DNA of 16,509 bases, taken from the NCBI GenBank assembly GCA_938082915.1, contig CALKCG010000024.1, positions 1 through 16,509 on the forward strand, read 5' to 3'. Below the pieces are notes generated by a model. It did not search any database. It was not told the origin of the DNA and worked only from the letters and a program-made list of their open reading frames with translations. This document shows, in pieces, positions 7,292 to 14,973 of the stretch. The stretch comes from an uncultured archaeon. Lineage in GTDB: Archaea > Thermoproteota > CALKCG01 > B24. Each line of letters begins with the position of its first letter. The stretch's first letter is position 1. Made by a program: the position numbers and the translations under genes.

Positions 7292-9571
7292 ATGAGCGAG
7301 AACCTATACTTGAATCCGTCTCTTCCAGTGGAGAAGCGTGTTGAAGACCTTCTTAAACGGATGACTTTAAAAGAGAAAATTGCTCAGCTGTGCTCGATAC
7401 CTGCCAGTCTTATATTCGAGGAGGGGCGTTTCTCCGTTGAGAAAGCCCGTAGCATGCTTGTAAATGGTATTGGGCAGATAACACGTTTAGCTGGGGACCA
7501 TAGGCTTAGGTTGAAGCCTAGGGAAGTTGCTGAGGCGGCAAATGCTATACAGCGTTTTCTGCTTGAGGAAACGAGGCTTCGCATACCAGCTATAGTACAT
7601 GAAGAGTGTTTAAGCGGTTTTATGGCTTGGGGAGCTACTACTTTCCCGCAGGCTATAGGTTTAGCTAGTACTTGGAACCCAGAGTTGGTTGAGAAAGTTG
7701 CTTCAACTATAAGGCGTCAAATGAGAGCCGTGGGTGCGCATCAAGGTCTTGCACCCGTTTTAGATGTTGCAAGAGACCCGAGGTGGGGCAGGGTTGAAGA
7801 AACCTATGGGGAGGAACCCTACCTCGTCGCCTCAATGGGGCTTTCGTACGTTAGAGGATTACAGGGAGACGAGTGGGGCTCTAGGGTTTTGGCTACGCCG
7901 AAGCACTTCGCGGCTCATGGTTTTCCAGAGGGTGGGAGGAATTGCGCACCAGTACACGTCGGTCCTAGAGAGCTTAGAGAGGTTTTCCTCTTACCGTTTG
8001 AAGCAGCCGTCAGAGAGGCTGGAGCGCTCTCCATAATGAGCGCCTACCACGACATCGACGGTGTACCCTGTACGGCGTCTAAAACCCTTCTAACGGATAT
8101 TCTTAGAGGCGAGTGGGGTTTTCAGGGAATCGTCGTCTCCGACTACGGGGCAATACATATGCTTCATAGTTTTCACATGACTGCTTCAAACTTGAGGGAA
8201 GCCGCTGCTAAAGCTTTAGAGGCCGGTGTAGACATTGAACTGCCAGAGGCTCAATGTTACCGGGAGCCTCTCCTAGAGGCTTTGGAAAATGGGTTGATAT
8301 CCGAGGCCGTTGTTGATAGAGCCGTTTCAAGAATTTTAAGGGTTAAATTCCTATTGGGGTTGTTTGAAAACCCGTACGTGGACGTTGAAGAAGCATCTAG
8401 AGTTTTCGATACGATTCAGGATAGGGGTTTGGCTTTACAAGCTGCGAGAGAATCCATAGTCCTACTTAAGAATAATGGAGTTCTTCCGCTCAGTAAGACC
8501 GTAGATGCCTTAGCCGTTATAGGGCCTAATGCTGCTGAAGCTAGAAACCTCCTCGGAGACTACAGTTATACCGCTCATCTATCCCTTGAAAAGCCAGCCG
8601 TTAAGGTAGTCAGTATACTCGAAGGTATTAAAGCCAAGGTTTCGCCTGAGACTAAGGTACACTACGCTCAGGGATGCGGTGTTTCAGACTATTCGAAAGC
8701 CGGGTTTAAAGAGGCTTTGGATGTAGCTGAAAAATCCAGTGTCATCATAGCCGTTATGGGTGAAAGATCCGGGCTTTCAAAATCCGACGTCTCCGGTGAG
8801 GGGCGTGATAGAGATGATATAGGCTTACCGGGCGTTCAGGAAGAGCTTTTAGAGGCTTTATGTGGAATGGGTAAACCCGTTGTCTTAGTCCTAGTGAACG
8901 GTAGACCTCTAACCTTAAGCAGAATTGCTGAGAAGTGCGCGGCAATCGTTGAGACGTGGCTTCCAGGGGAAGAGGGAGGAAATGCTGTCGCAGACGTATT
9001 GTTTGGCGATTATAATCCAAGTGGGAAACTACCCGTGACGTTTCCGAGAAGCTCTGGACAGATCCCCGTATACTCTGCCATGAAGCCCTCCTCCATCAGA
9101 AATTACGTATTTACGGAGGTTAAGCCGCTGTTCCCGTTTGGACATGGGTTAAGCTATACGGAGTTTGAATACAGCTCGCTTAATATAAGCCCTGAGAGAG
9201 TTGAACCTGATGGCGAGGTCTCCGTAAGCTGCACCGTTAAGAATGTTGGCAATTTGAAAGGCGATGAAGTCGTGCAACTCTATGTAAGAGATGAGTATGC
9301 AAGCGTTGCAAGACCCACTAAGGAACTTAAAGGCTTTAAGAAAGTCACGCTTGAGCCTGGCGAAGAGAAGAGAATTATCTTCAGAATTTCAACAGACCAG
9401 CTGGCTTTCTACGACCATCAGATGAGGTTCGTAGTAGAACCCGGCTTCTTCAAAATTATGATAGGTAGGTCTTCTGAAGACATAAGGCTAACCGGGAGAT
9501 TTGAAGTAGTTAGATGGAGAGAAGTATCCACCAGTAGCAGGAGGTTGTTCAGCTCTGTGACAGTAGAATAG
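7292..9571 (+). CDS. Glycoside hydrolase family 3 (beta-glucosidase or beta-xylosidase)
   Basis: This retaining GH3 enzyme of about 759 residues would remove terminal beta-linked sugars from oligosaccharides or glycosides. The order is the N-terminal TIM barrel (GLAPVLDVARDPRWGRVEETYGEDP-like segment, then KHFAAHG and RNCAPVHVGPRELREVFLLPFEAAV), the nucleophile motif GIVVSDYGAI (Asp284 from this start), the alpha/beta sandwich domain with SGEGRDR and LPGVQEELL (likely acid/base Glu), the FPFGHGLSYTEF segment, and a C-terminal FnIII-like domain (VKNVGNLKGDEVVQLYV). There is no signal peptide, so it acts inside the cell. ATG 7292 is preferred; TTG 7277 is in frame. A TTAAAGTTAA element at about 7248-7257 would give a very short leader. 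The domain pattern resembles archaeal beta-xylosidase/arabinosidase as much as beta-glucosidase, so the substrate is open. Confidence 0.93.
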   Translation: MSENLYLNPSLPVEKRVEDLLKRMTLKEKIAQLCSIPASLIFEEGRFSVEKARSMLVNGIGQITRLAGDHRLRLKPREVAEAANAIQRFLLEETRLRIPAIVHEECLSGFMAWGATTFPQAIGLASTWNPELVEKVASTIRRQMRAVGAHQGLAPVLDVARDPRWGRVEETYGEEPYLVASMGLSYVRGLQGDEWGSRVLATPKHFAAHGFPEGGRNCAPVHVGPRELREVFLLPFEAAVREAGALSIMSAYHDIDGVPCTASKTLLTDILRGEWGFQGIVVSDYGAIHMLHSFHMTASNLREAAAKALEAGVDIELPEAQCYREPLLEALENGLISEAVVDRAVSRILRVKFLLGLFENPYVDVEEASRVFDTIQDRGLALQAARESIVLLKNNGVLPLSKTVDALAVIGPNAAEARNLLGDYSYTAHLSLEKPAVKVVSILEGIKAKVSPETKVHYAQGCGVSDYSKAGFKEALDVAEKSSVIIAVMGERSGLSKSDVSGEGRDRDDIGLPGVQEELLEALCGMGKPVVLVLVNGRPLTLSRIAEKCAAIVETWLPGEEGGNAVADVLFGDYNPSGKLPVTFPRSSGQIPVYSAMKPSSIRNYVFTEVKPLFPFGHGLSYTEFEYSSLNISPERVEPDGEVSVSCTVKNVGNLKGDEVVQLYVRDEYASVARPTKELKGFKKVTLEPGEEKRIIFRISTDQLAFYDHQMRFVVEPGFFKIMIGRSSEDIRLTGRFEVVRWREVSTSSRRLFSSVTVE

Positions 9572-9923
9572 TTAAAACTAGAAAAACCTTGAAATCCGAC
9601 ATCACCCGCAAACTCTCCTCTTTTTTCTGCCTCTGCATCGTCTCACCGTTTCAAGCTGCGGCGTACAAAAATCAAGAGGGATGAAAAGGAGTATTGTGTC
9701 TCGAAAGTTTAGGGTTGCCAGCAGAAATCTAGCTCACACTTAAGATTCATCTTCTTTTGAAATGCCTACTCGCTTTACCTGTTTTCTAACGTCATAAGAT
9801 ACAAATAGTAGGAAGCTGAGTTCCCTAGTTGGGGTTCTATCAGCATTTCCACAAAAGCCTTAACTCTTAGTAACCCATGGCTAGCTCATGCTTTAATAGA
9901 GGCATCAAAATATAAACATATTG
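9572..9923. other. Gene-free stretch downstream of the GH3 gene
   Basis: Stops occur in all frames. A T-rich run (TCTTTTTTC at about 9619-9627) after the GH3 stop may end its transcript. The right half contains short open pieces on both strands, none recognisable; decayed accessory DNA is possible but not demonstrable. Confidence 0.35.
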
Positions 9924-10277
9924 CTAGTAGAGTAAAAGCGTCCACTCCTTAAGCTTGCCTGTGAGCGGGTCTACCCGCAATCCCAAAACCTCCAGCGTCG
10001 TCGCACCGATGAGCACCTTGTCTATTACATCTGATATGAGTACCGGTACGACCTCGCTCCTCCCCTCTAGCTCTATCCAAATCCTCGAACGCTCGAGTTC
10101 CAACTTCCCAGCGCCTGTCTCGACTGTGGATTTCCCCGTTGGTTTGAGCTTGAGGTCGAGGGCTACCCTACGGGGTACGACGGTAAGCGTAGCTCCTGTA
10201 TCGACTAGAGCATCAACCTCAACAACCTTTGCGAGGGTTTCATCGCCCAATTTCGCCTTAACCCAAACATGACCCAT
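9924..10277 (-). CDS. Retropepsin-like clan AA aspartic protease
   Basis: This is a single-domain, 117-residue aspartic protease-like protein. The catalytic motif is DALVDTGAT (Asp26-Thr27-Gly28), and the second hydrophobic-hydrophobic-Gly element is VLIGATTLEVLGL near 88-100. Both are hallmarks of retroviral-type proteases that work as homodimers. There is no signal peptide or membrane segment. The start is ATG 10277, just after an upstream ATG in another frame, and a TATA element sits about 29 bases before it. Base composition is visibly richer in G+C than the neighbours, with many GTC, CTC and GAG codons, which may mean transfer. It lies back to back with a decayed recombinase. Cellular substrates are unknown for these archaeal proteins. 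Confidence 0.75.
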   Translation of the reverse strand: MGHVWVKAKLGDETLAKVVEVDALVDTGATLTVVPRRVALDLKLKPTGKSTVETGAGKLELERSRIWIELEGRSEVVPVLISDVIDKVLIGATTLEVLGLRVDPLTGKLKEWTLLLY

Positions 10278-10300
10278 GGCATCCCTGGCGTGAACTTTTA

Positions 10301-10317
10301 GTTTTTAAGCTTAAATA
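10301..10317 (-). promoter_or_regulatory. TATA-type promoter of the aspartic protease gene
   Basis: Minus-strand TATTTAAGCTTAAAAAC lies 24-40 bases upstream of the ATG. The GCTTAAAAA part is placed for an almost leaderless transcript. Confidence 0.4.
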
Positions 10318-10322
10318 CTTTT

Positions 10323-10746
10323 TTGGTAGCATCATGTGAAGCGTCGAAAGCCCCAAGGCCTAAAGTTATGAAAGGGAGAGCTACCACTTTAACAGCTGCG
10401 TGGACAACTGAGATGAACACTTTCTTCCACGATAGGAAGAAGTTCGCCGTGAAACTTAACAATCCGAGGCTTTTAAAGATAACTCTCCATACCTTCAGGC
10501 ATTGGAAGGCTACTATGGAGTACCACAAGACGAAGGACATCGTACACGTCAAGGAAATGCTTGGACATAAAACATATAGAACACAATGGTATACATAAAC
10601 ATAGAAAAAGCCTCTTCCAATATAAAAACGACGAGTTCCACTGTAAAACCGCTTTGACTATAGAAGAGGCGAGCAAGTTCATCGGAGTAGGCTTCGAATA
10701 CGTGACGACCTTCAACGGTGTGATGTTGTTCAGAAAACGCAAATAG
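10323..10746 (+). pseudogene. Decayed tyrosine recombinase (C-terminal fragment, frameshifted)
   Basis: From about 10395 onward the translation aligns with the C-terminal half of the recombinase at the right edge of this window: NPRLL, HTFRHWKATMEY (His-x-x-Arg box, His codon 10488-10490), KTKDI, MLGHK, then, in another frame, the family tail ALTIEEASKFIGVGFEYV and LFRKRK. Two single-base losses break it: one near 10580/10581, just before the would-be Tyr codon TAC 10592-10594, and one near 10612. The N-terminal half with the first catalytic Arg is absent. 17 nt (TTCAGGCATTGGAAGGC) are identical to the edge recombinase, so they share a recent-enough ancestor. This is the scar of an old integration or a gene duplicate. 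The catalytic protein cannot be made. Confidence 0.8.
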
Positions 10747-10794
10747 ATTTAAAACTTTAAATTGAAATTTAAAACTTTAAGTGTTTAAAGTTTT
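10747..10794. repeat. A/T-rich direct repeat and 10-bp inverted repeat
   Basis: ATTTAAAACTTTAA occurs at 10747-10760 and again at 10767-10780, a 20-bp spacing. The second copy forms a perfect inverted repeat: AAAACTTTAA (10771-10780), GTGT, TTAAAGTTTT (10785-10794). It sits directly after the decayed recombinase stop and before a small membrane protein gene. It could be recombinase arm sites, an operator or promoter elements. Confidence 0.7.
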
Positions 10795-10829
10795 TATCAG
10801 TTTTATCCCCCATCCTTTTGGGGATACTT

Positions 10830-11144
10830 TTGAATAGAGTGGTTGCCGCGATAGGCTTAGGGATAACGGTAATGGGAGTTGTAGCAGCACTTGCAACGCT
10901 TTCACTTGAACTGTTGAATACTCTTATCCCGATAATGCTCATAGCGATTGGAGGCATCATAGCGGCATCTTATAAGATAAGCGAGGATTGGGGCTTCTAC
11001 ATGCTCCTATGGGGCTCCATGGTAGCCGTATTAGGGGTTTTCTGGGCTATAGCTCAGTACTATCCAATGTATGTGAATACTTTAGCCTTCTTTTATATAG
11101 CTCTCATAGGGTTAGCTGTATTCTTAACGGGGGTGCGGAGTTAA
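10830..11144 (+). CDS. Small membrane protein, unknown function
   Basis: About 104 residues, almost entirely hydrophobic, with four predicted membrane segments (about VVAAIGLGITVMGVVAAL, LIPIMLIAIGGIIAA, FYMLLWGSMVAVLGVFWAIA and TLAFFYIALIGLAVFLTGV) and short loops. No family is recognised. The start is uncertain: in-frame TTG 10818, TTG 10830 and GTG 10839 are possible and no ATG is suitable. A 6-bp hairpin, ATCCCC 10805-10810 with GGGGAT 10820-10825, would bury TTG 10818, so 10830 or later is favoured. The 48-bp repeat region just upstream may control it. It is likely real, because the frame is consistently hydrophobic and open, but its role is unknown. Confidence 0.55.
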   Translation: MNRVVAAIGLGITVMGVVAALATLSLELLNTLIPIMLIAIGGIIAASYKISEDWGFYMLLWGSMVAVLGVFWAIAQYYPMYVNTLAFFYIALIGLAVFLTGVRS

Positions 11145-11147
11145 AAG

Positions 11148-11213
11148 AGGGGTGTTAGCACACTCAAGATCCCGCTCATCGAATCGCCAGGGCCAGAACT
11201 GCCATCCACCCCT
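11148..11213 (+). other. Possible structured RNA or terminator between convergent genes
   Basis: AGGGGTG (11148-11154) is the exact complement of CACCCCT (11207-11213), closing a 52-base G+C-rich interior. Within it CCCGC and GC-CA-GGG can pair imperfectly. It lies between the membrane protein gene and the convergent amidohydrolase gene. It may serve as a two-way transcript end or be a small RNA. Confidence 0.3.
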
Positions 11214-11238
11214 TAGGATAAAGTTTCTTTAGAAGTAT

Positions 11239-12288
11239 TTAGAGTTTACGTTTCAATGCTTCATTAAAGGCTTCTAAGGCAAAGTGCTTCTCCATCCCGC
11301 TTAGGAAGTTTTCAGCCTTCTCAACGTTTAAACATCTAGACGTCTTGCCGAAAATCCTCTGAAAGTTTTCAGAGTATATGTTCTTTAGAGCATTGTCTGG
11401 AAGTTTAAGACCTATGTATGGCTCTTTATACCTGGTTAAAAGCTCGTCGGCTGAATCTGGCGTGTAGAATTCTTCATCAGACTCCAGAAAGAGCCTTATC
11501 ATCCAAACTCTAGTAGCGGCTTCTTCAATGGTCTGCCAATCCATTATATCCGTTCCAAATAGAATACGGTTGCTGTACTTTATGAATAACGCTCTCCAGT
11601 CATCCCTTCTCCTGGAAATATTGTACATAAGCTCTACGCCTAAGGAGAGGTCTAAATTCACACTCTCATACTTTTTAAGAAACTCCTCAGTACGCTCAAT
11701 ATTCGCAGTTAGAAAGTACATATGTGCAAATACTATTTTAAGCTTAGAATGCCTCTCTAAAACATTTTCCATCTCCTTGTACAGTTCTTCCTTGGTTGGA
11801 TAATCTGCTCCATATGGTCCCCAACCTCTCTTCTTAGCCCAATCTGGACACGTATCCTCGCACCAGAATTCCTCAGGGTCTGCAACGTGACATAAGACTG
11901 GGAATTCAAGTTCTTCACATGCAGACCAGAAGCCTTCGAAAAGTGGACTATCAAGCGGAGTCCTCTGAGCTTTGTGGGCTGGTTTGGAGCCCATTTCCCC
12001 AACGCCGTCAAAACCCGCCTCCAAAGCCCCTTCTATAAACCTATACCAGTTTGGCTTAGTCTTGGGGTCTGGTGGTTCAACACCAGCATAGAAAACCTCG
12101 GGATGAACGGCTTTAAGATAAAGGCCTAACTCACCAGCTGAAGCGTAAATCCGACTTAGCCTTGAAGCCTCGACGATCTTAAGGTACTTATCAGTCAAGC
12201 GTTTAAGCTGGTTTAAATCCTCTCGAGAACTAAAGTGGACGTGGCAATCCCGAACTTCAAAAGGTTTAAACACATCAAATTTCAACAC
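11239..12288 (-). CDS. Amidohydrolase family 2 (metal-dependent TIM-barrel hydrolase)
   Basis: This 349-residue protein belongs to the amidohydrolase-2 family, which hydrolyses or decarboxylates carboxylated and lactone-like small molecules. Metal and catalytic sites in order are HVH (His16, His18) at the end of the first strand, LCHVADP (His134), VFAHMYF (His189) and LFGTDIMD (Asp247). The spacing fits a mononuclear metal site. The start is TTG 12288, with a TATA element centred near 12327 giving a leader of about a dozen bases. Neighbouring sugar genes suggest a role on sugar acids or lactones, but that is inference; an aromatic-acid decarboxylase is also possible. The C-terminal 60 residues (helical, LNVEKAENFLSGM) are outside the core family. 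Confidence 0.8.
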   Translation of the reverse strand: MLKFDVFKPFEVRDCHVHFSSREDLNQLKRLTDKYLKIVEASRLSRIYASAGELGLYLKAVHPEVFYAGVEPPDPKTKPNWYRFIEGALEAGFDGVGEMGSKPAHKAQRTPLDSPLFEGFWSACEELEFPVLCHVADPEEFWCEDTCPDWAKKRGWGPYGADYPTKEELYKEMENVLERHSKLKIVFAHMYFLTANIERTEEFLKKYESVNLDLSLGVELMYNISRRRDDWRALFIKYSNRILFGTDIMDWQTIEEAATRVWMIRLFLESDEEFYTPDSADELLTRYKEPYIGLKLPDNALKNIYSENFQRIFGKTSRCLNVEKAENFLSGMEKHFALEAFNEALKRKL

Positions 12289-12320
12289 TGTGAAACACCG
12301 AGTAAAAATCTCCCCGACTG

Positions 12321-12332
12321 GCTTTAAATATA
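12321..12332 (-). promoter_or_regulatory. TATA-type promoter of the amidohydrolase gene
   Basis: Minus-strand TATATTTAAAGC lies about 39 bases upstream of the TTG start, consistent with transcription starting near 12301. Confidence 0.5.
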
Positions 12333-12592
12333 TTGTAGCACAGTTGAATCCGACCTATTTTAATACATACTCCCTCTAGATTTTCCATTACATTCCCACA
12401 TTTACGACCTCAAAATTGTGGAGATTTTCTACAGTGTTTCCATTAAATAGTAGTTTCAGTGGCACGGTTAACCATACCATAATTAACCGCCCTATAAACG
12501 CATTCGCATGATCTGAGGATGCGCTGTTGCATAATTACATCAACTAGGAAAGGTTAAAGTTTAAAACTTGAGAACCACCAGGAAGATTTAAG
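12333..12592. other. Gene-free stretch between divergent genes, with an inverted repeat
   Basis: No coding region is seen. CGGTTAA (12465-12471) and TTAACCG (12483-12489) form a perfect 7-bp inverted repeat with an 11-bp spacer, about 105 bases upstream of the flavin reductase-like gene. It could be an operator. A TTTAAAAC element at about 12560-12567 is a candidate promoter for that gene. Confidence 0.4.
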
Positions 12593-13108
12593 GTGGTAAT
12601 CTTGCTGAGAGAGGTTTCAGTGGAGGATGCATGGAGGAGGAAGTACCCTGAGAGAACGGTCTTAGCGGTTTCTATTAGTAGGGAGGGGAGACCAAATATT
12701 ATAACGCTCGGCTGGAATATGCCAACTTCCGTAAGACCGCCCATGGTTGCAATATCCGTTGGAGTCTCGAGATACAGCCACAAGCTCATAAGCGAAGGCG
12801 GAGAATTCGTCTTAGCCTTTCCAAGCGAAGGTATGGAGAACGCCATCCTATTCTGCGGAACATACTCTGGAAGAGATGTGGATAAATTCAAAGCAACGGG
12901 TCTTACACCTGTTAAGGCAAAGTATGTAAAACCTCCGCTAATAGGTGAGGCTACGGTGAATATGGAGTGCCGAGTCGTCGGCTCAATTAGAACAGGAGAT
13001 CATACGATTTTCGTAGGTGAGATATTGGCCGCCTACGTTTCCAAAGAGGATAAACCAGTACTCTTCAACATGGGTAATCACGTGTTTAAAGGATTTAAAT
13101 GCTGGTAG
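12593..13108 (+). CDS. Flavin reductase-like FMN-binding split-barrel protein
   Basis: This 171-residue protein of the flavin reductase-like family binds FMN, reducing it with NAD(P)H or serving as a flavin carrier. It shows the usual pattern: TVLAVSISREGRPNIITLGWNMPTSVRPPMVAISVG for the first barrel strands and FMN site, YSHKLISEGGEFVLAFPS, then LFCGTYSGRDVDKFKATGL, and a C-terminal HTIFVGEILAAYV strand. GTG 12593 is the longest start. TTG 12602 is preceded by AAGGTGGT at about the right distance and is a real alternative, losing three residues. The gene is monocistronic, with tRNA-Asn downstream. The partner enzyme is not visible nearby. Confidence 0.85.
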   Translation: MVILLREVSVEDAWRRKYPERTVLAVSISREGRPNIITLGWNMPTSVRPPMVAISVGVSRYSHKLISEGGEFVLAFPSEGMENAILFCGTYSGRDVDKFKATGLTPVKAKYVKPPLIGEATVNMECRVVGSIRTGDHTIFVGEILAAYVSKEDKPVLFNMGNHVFKGFKCW

Positions 13109-13136
13109 ATCATACTGCGTAGTTTTTTCCCATGTA

Positions 13137-13469
13137 TTAGCAATCTAGAAGGCAAAGTTTAAAATAACCGGCTTTAAACAATAACTGAACAGAGGCTATG
13201 CCGCCGTAGCTCAGCTCGGTAGAGCAGCGGGCTGTTAACCCGTTGGTCGGCGGTTCAAGTCCGCCCGGCGGCGCCTTCACCATACTTCCTCCATTAGTTT
13301 CTAGTTGAGCTATCTCCTCTTTAGAAGCGGGGTATACCCCGGGGTTAGCCCTAAGCCATGCTTCGAGGAGCTGGTTTACAGAACGGTAGCCTTCAGCTTT
13401 AACAACCTCTTCCAAACGCTTTTTAACAGTTTCAGAGACGATTAAAATGGAGAAGCCGGGTTTAGGCAT
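13137..13469 (-). CDS. Ribbon-helix-helix-like small protein whose frame runs antisense through tRNA-Asn
   Basis: The first 50 residues look like a ribbon-helix-helix DNA-binding or antitoxin domain: strand FSILIVS, helix ETVKKRLEEVVKAEG, turn YRS, helix VNQLLEAWLRAN. After about residue 65 the frame enters the tRNA-Asn gene and translates its antisense (GLEPPTNGLTARCSTELSYGG), stopping only at 13137. The natural C-terminus has therefore probably been lost or replaced, and only 13274-13469 is likely original coding sequence. The start is ATG 13469; GCTTAAGTG at 13497-13505 is a plausible TATA element. It may be a leftover of an element that recombined at this tRNA. No toxin partner is visible. 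Confidence 0.55.
   Translation of the reverse strand: MPKPGFSILIVSETVKKRLEEVVKAEGYRSVNQLLEAWLRANPGVYPASKEEIAQLETNGGSMVKAPPGGLEPPTNGLTARCSTELSYGGIASVQLLFKAGYFKLCLLDC
13158..13180 (+). promoter_or_regulatory. TATA-type elements of tRNA-Asn
   Basis: TTTAAAATAA (13158-13167) and CTTTAAACA (13172-13180) lie about 38 and 24 bases ahead of the tRNA; either could be the TATA box. Confidence 0.4.
13200..13273 (+). tRNA. tRNA-Asn (anticodon GTT)
   Basis: A full cloverleaf can be drawn: acceptor GCCGCCG with CGGCGGC, a D arm GCTC/GAGC, anticodon stem GCGGG/CCCGT with loop CTGTTAA, a 5-base variable loop and T arm GGCGG-TTCAAGT-CCGCC, with discriminator G. Anticodon 34-36 is GTT. CCA is not encoded and no intron is seen. 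An RHH-like gene on the other strand reads through it. Confidence 0.97.
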
Positions 13470-13499
13470 TTAAAACACAGCCCTACTTAAAGGTTACAC

Positions 13500-13835
13500 T
13501 TAAGCTCTATTCAACCTCTTGGATATTTTAAATCCAACGGCTCTATTGACAGGACCTAAGAGAGTGGAGTCTATTCTGCATGAAGTTCTGCAACCTCTTC
13601 CGCATGAGGTCGTTTTTCCAGTTAAAATAACCCTAAAGATAAGCGTATTTTCCCAAGCATTTCTACCTACCCTCCCAGGGGTGTTAAAACTGTTTCTATC
13701 TAGCGTAAAGTATACTGACCTGCCCACCCTCAGTAAGCATTGGAGGGGGACTAGAGGCTTCAAGCCTATGCTCGATATGTGGAGTCGAGTTAAGCCCGAA
13801 TAGACATAGGATGGAAGAAGATATACGTGTTGTCT
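13500..13835. other. Stretch without a recognised gene
   Basis: Open frames exist on both strands (94 codons at 13519-13803 on +, starting TTG; 87 codons at 13500-13763 on -), but neither has a recognisable domain, a ribosome-binding site or a plausible protein composition. It may hold decayed coding DNA. Downstream of it, the convergent dehydrogenase gene ends. Confidence 0.3.
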
Positions 13836-14960
13836 TCACCATTCTTTTAACGGTTTTAGTTGGAAGCTCGTTTGAAGATGCTGGGTTTTCTCTGTTTTAG
13901 CTGATAAGTAGGCTTTCTCGATTATTTCGATTACATGTCTAGCGTGTTCACCTGAAATCACAGGCTCTTTATCGTTCAATATACAGTCTATTAGATGCAT
14001 TATGTCCGAGTATATGTGGGCTTCAGGAAGCTTTGCATGAACCCCTGAAACATATGGGAGTATACTAGACGGCTCTTCAATATAATGCCAACTTTCCAGT
14101 TTACGGCTCCAAACCTCTATATGACCATGCTCCAACTTTAAAACACCGTCACTACCAGCTATGTGAAGCCCTGAGAACGGCTCTCCATTACCCATGCAGA
14201 AAGCCGAGTGTAGAAGGATAAATGTTGAATCTCCGAAGTCTAGTAGCATAACAGTATTATCATCCATTTCTACTTCAACTTCTCTACCTAAGATTATTCT
14301 ACGTTTAAGCCCTATGCCGGACATAGCTGCAACCCTCTTAGCTGGACCCAGTACCCCCGTTATCAGGTGTAGAGCATATATGCCCATATCGTAAACTGGT
14401 CCTCCACCCCTCTTATAATACCATGATGGGTCTACTGCTACAACCAAGTCTCCTGGTTTACGGAAATCCTCGTATTCATGTCCTTCAGCCGTCGCCCCGG
14501 TTCTAACCCAGTAGATCTTACCCACGATACCGTCTTTCAACATACTTCGAACTCTCTCAACATCTTTTCTGAAAGCTATCCCAGGCGAAGCTACAAGCTT
14601 AACCTCGACTCTGTCTCTTTCATTTAAAAGCGTATCGGCTTCTTCAACCGTTAAAGCCATAGGCTTGTTCAAGTGTACATGCACCCCGGCCTTGATGGCT
14701 TTTAAAGCCTGCTCATAGTGTAACTGTATCGGGGTGGCTATCGTCACGGCGTCTAAGCCAGCTTTTGAAAGCATATCCTCGTAACTACTGTACCATTCAT
14801 CAGCATTGAAACGCTCTTTACATGCCTTAGCTCTTTCCTCAACTACGTCGCAGACAGCTGCAAGCCTAACCTTGTCTTTAACGTCTTCAGCTGAAAGGTG
14901 TGGAAGTAGTCCTCTCTGAGATACGCTTCCACATCCAACTACGCCTATTCTAATAGACAT
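13836..14960 (-). CDS. Gfo/Idh/MocA family oxidoreductase
   Basis: This 374-residue NAD(P)-dependent sugar or cyclitol dehydrogenase-like protein has an N-terminal Rossmann domain, with GVVGCGSVSQRG at 6-17, VCDVVEERA after the second strand (Asp38, pointing to NAD preference), and TIATPIQLHYEQALKAIKAG. The conserved catalytic-Lys motif reads HLNKPMA (Lys99), with Asn where most relatives have Glu. The C-terminal substrate domain contains GGGPVYDMGIYALH (Asp191, His198). The start ATG 14960 is 13 bases after the stop of the upstream TIM-barrel isomerase, so the pair is an operon, a common pairing for inositol or ketose oxidation. Substrate not determinable; an inositol- or glucose-like polyol dehydrogenase is a fair guess. 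Confidence 0.88.
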   Translation of the reverse strand: MSIRIGVVGCGSVSQRGLLPHLSAEDVKDKVRLAAVCDVVEERAKACKERFNADEWYSSYEDMLSKAGLDAVTIATPIQLHYEQALKAIKAGVHVHLNKPMALTVEEADTLLNERDRVEVKLVASPGIAFRKDVERVRSMLKDGIVGKIYWVRTGATAEGHEYEDFRKPGDLVVAVDPSWYYKRGGGPVYDMGIYALHLITGVLGPAKRVAAMSGIGLKRRIILGREVEVEMDDNTVMLLDFGDSTFILLHSAFCMGNGEPFSGLHIAGSDGVLKLEHGHIEVWSRKLESWHYIEEPSSILPYVSGVHAKLPEAHIYSDIMHLIDCILNDKEPVISGEHARHVIEIIEKAYLSAKTEKTQHLQTSFQLKPLKEW

Positions 14961-14973
14961 GGAAGACCCTCTG

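Noticed and set aside
13519..13803. 94-codon open frame on the + strand
   Set aside because: No domain, no upstream ribosome-binding or promoter element, and an equally long frame on the other strand; kept only as unassigned sequence.
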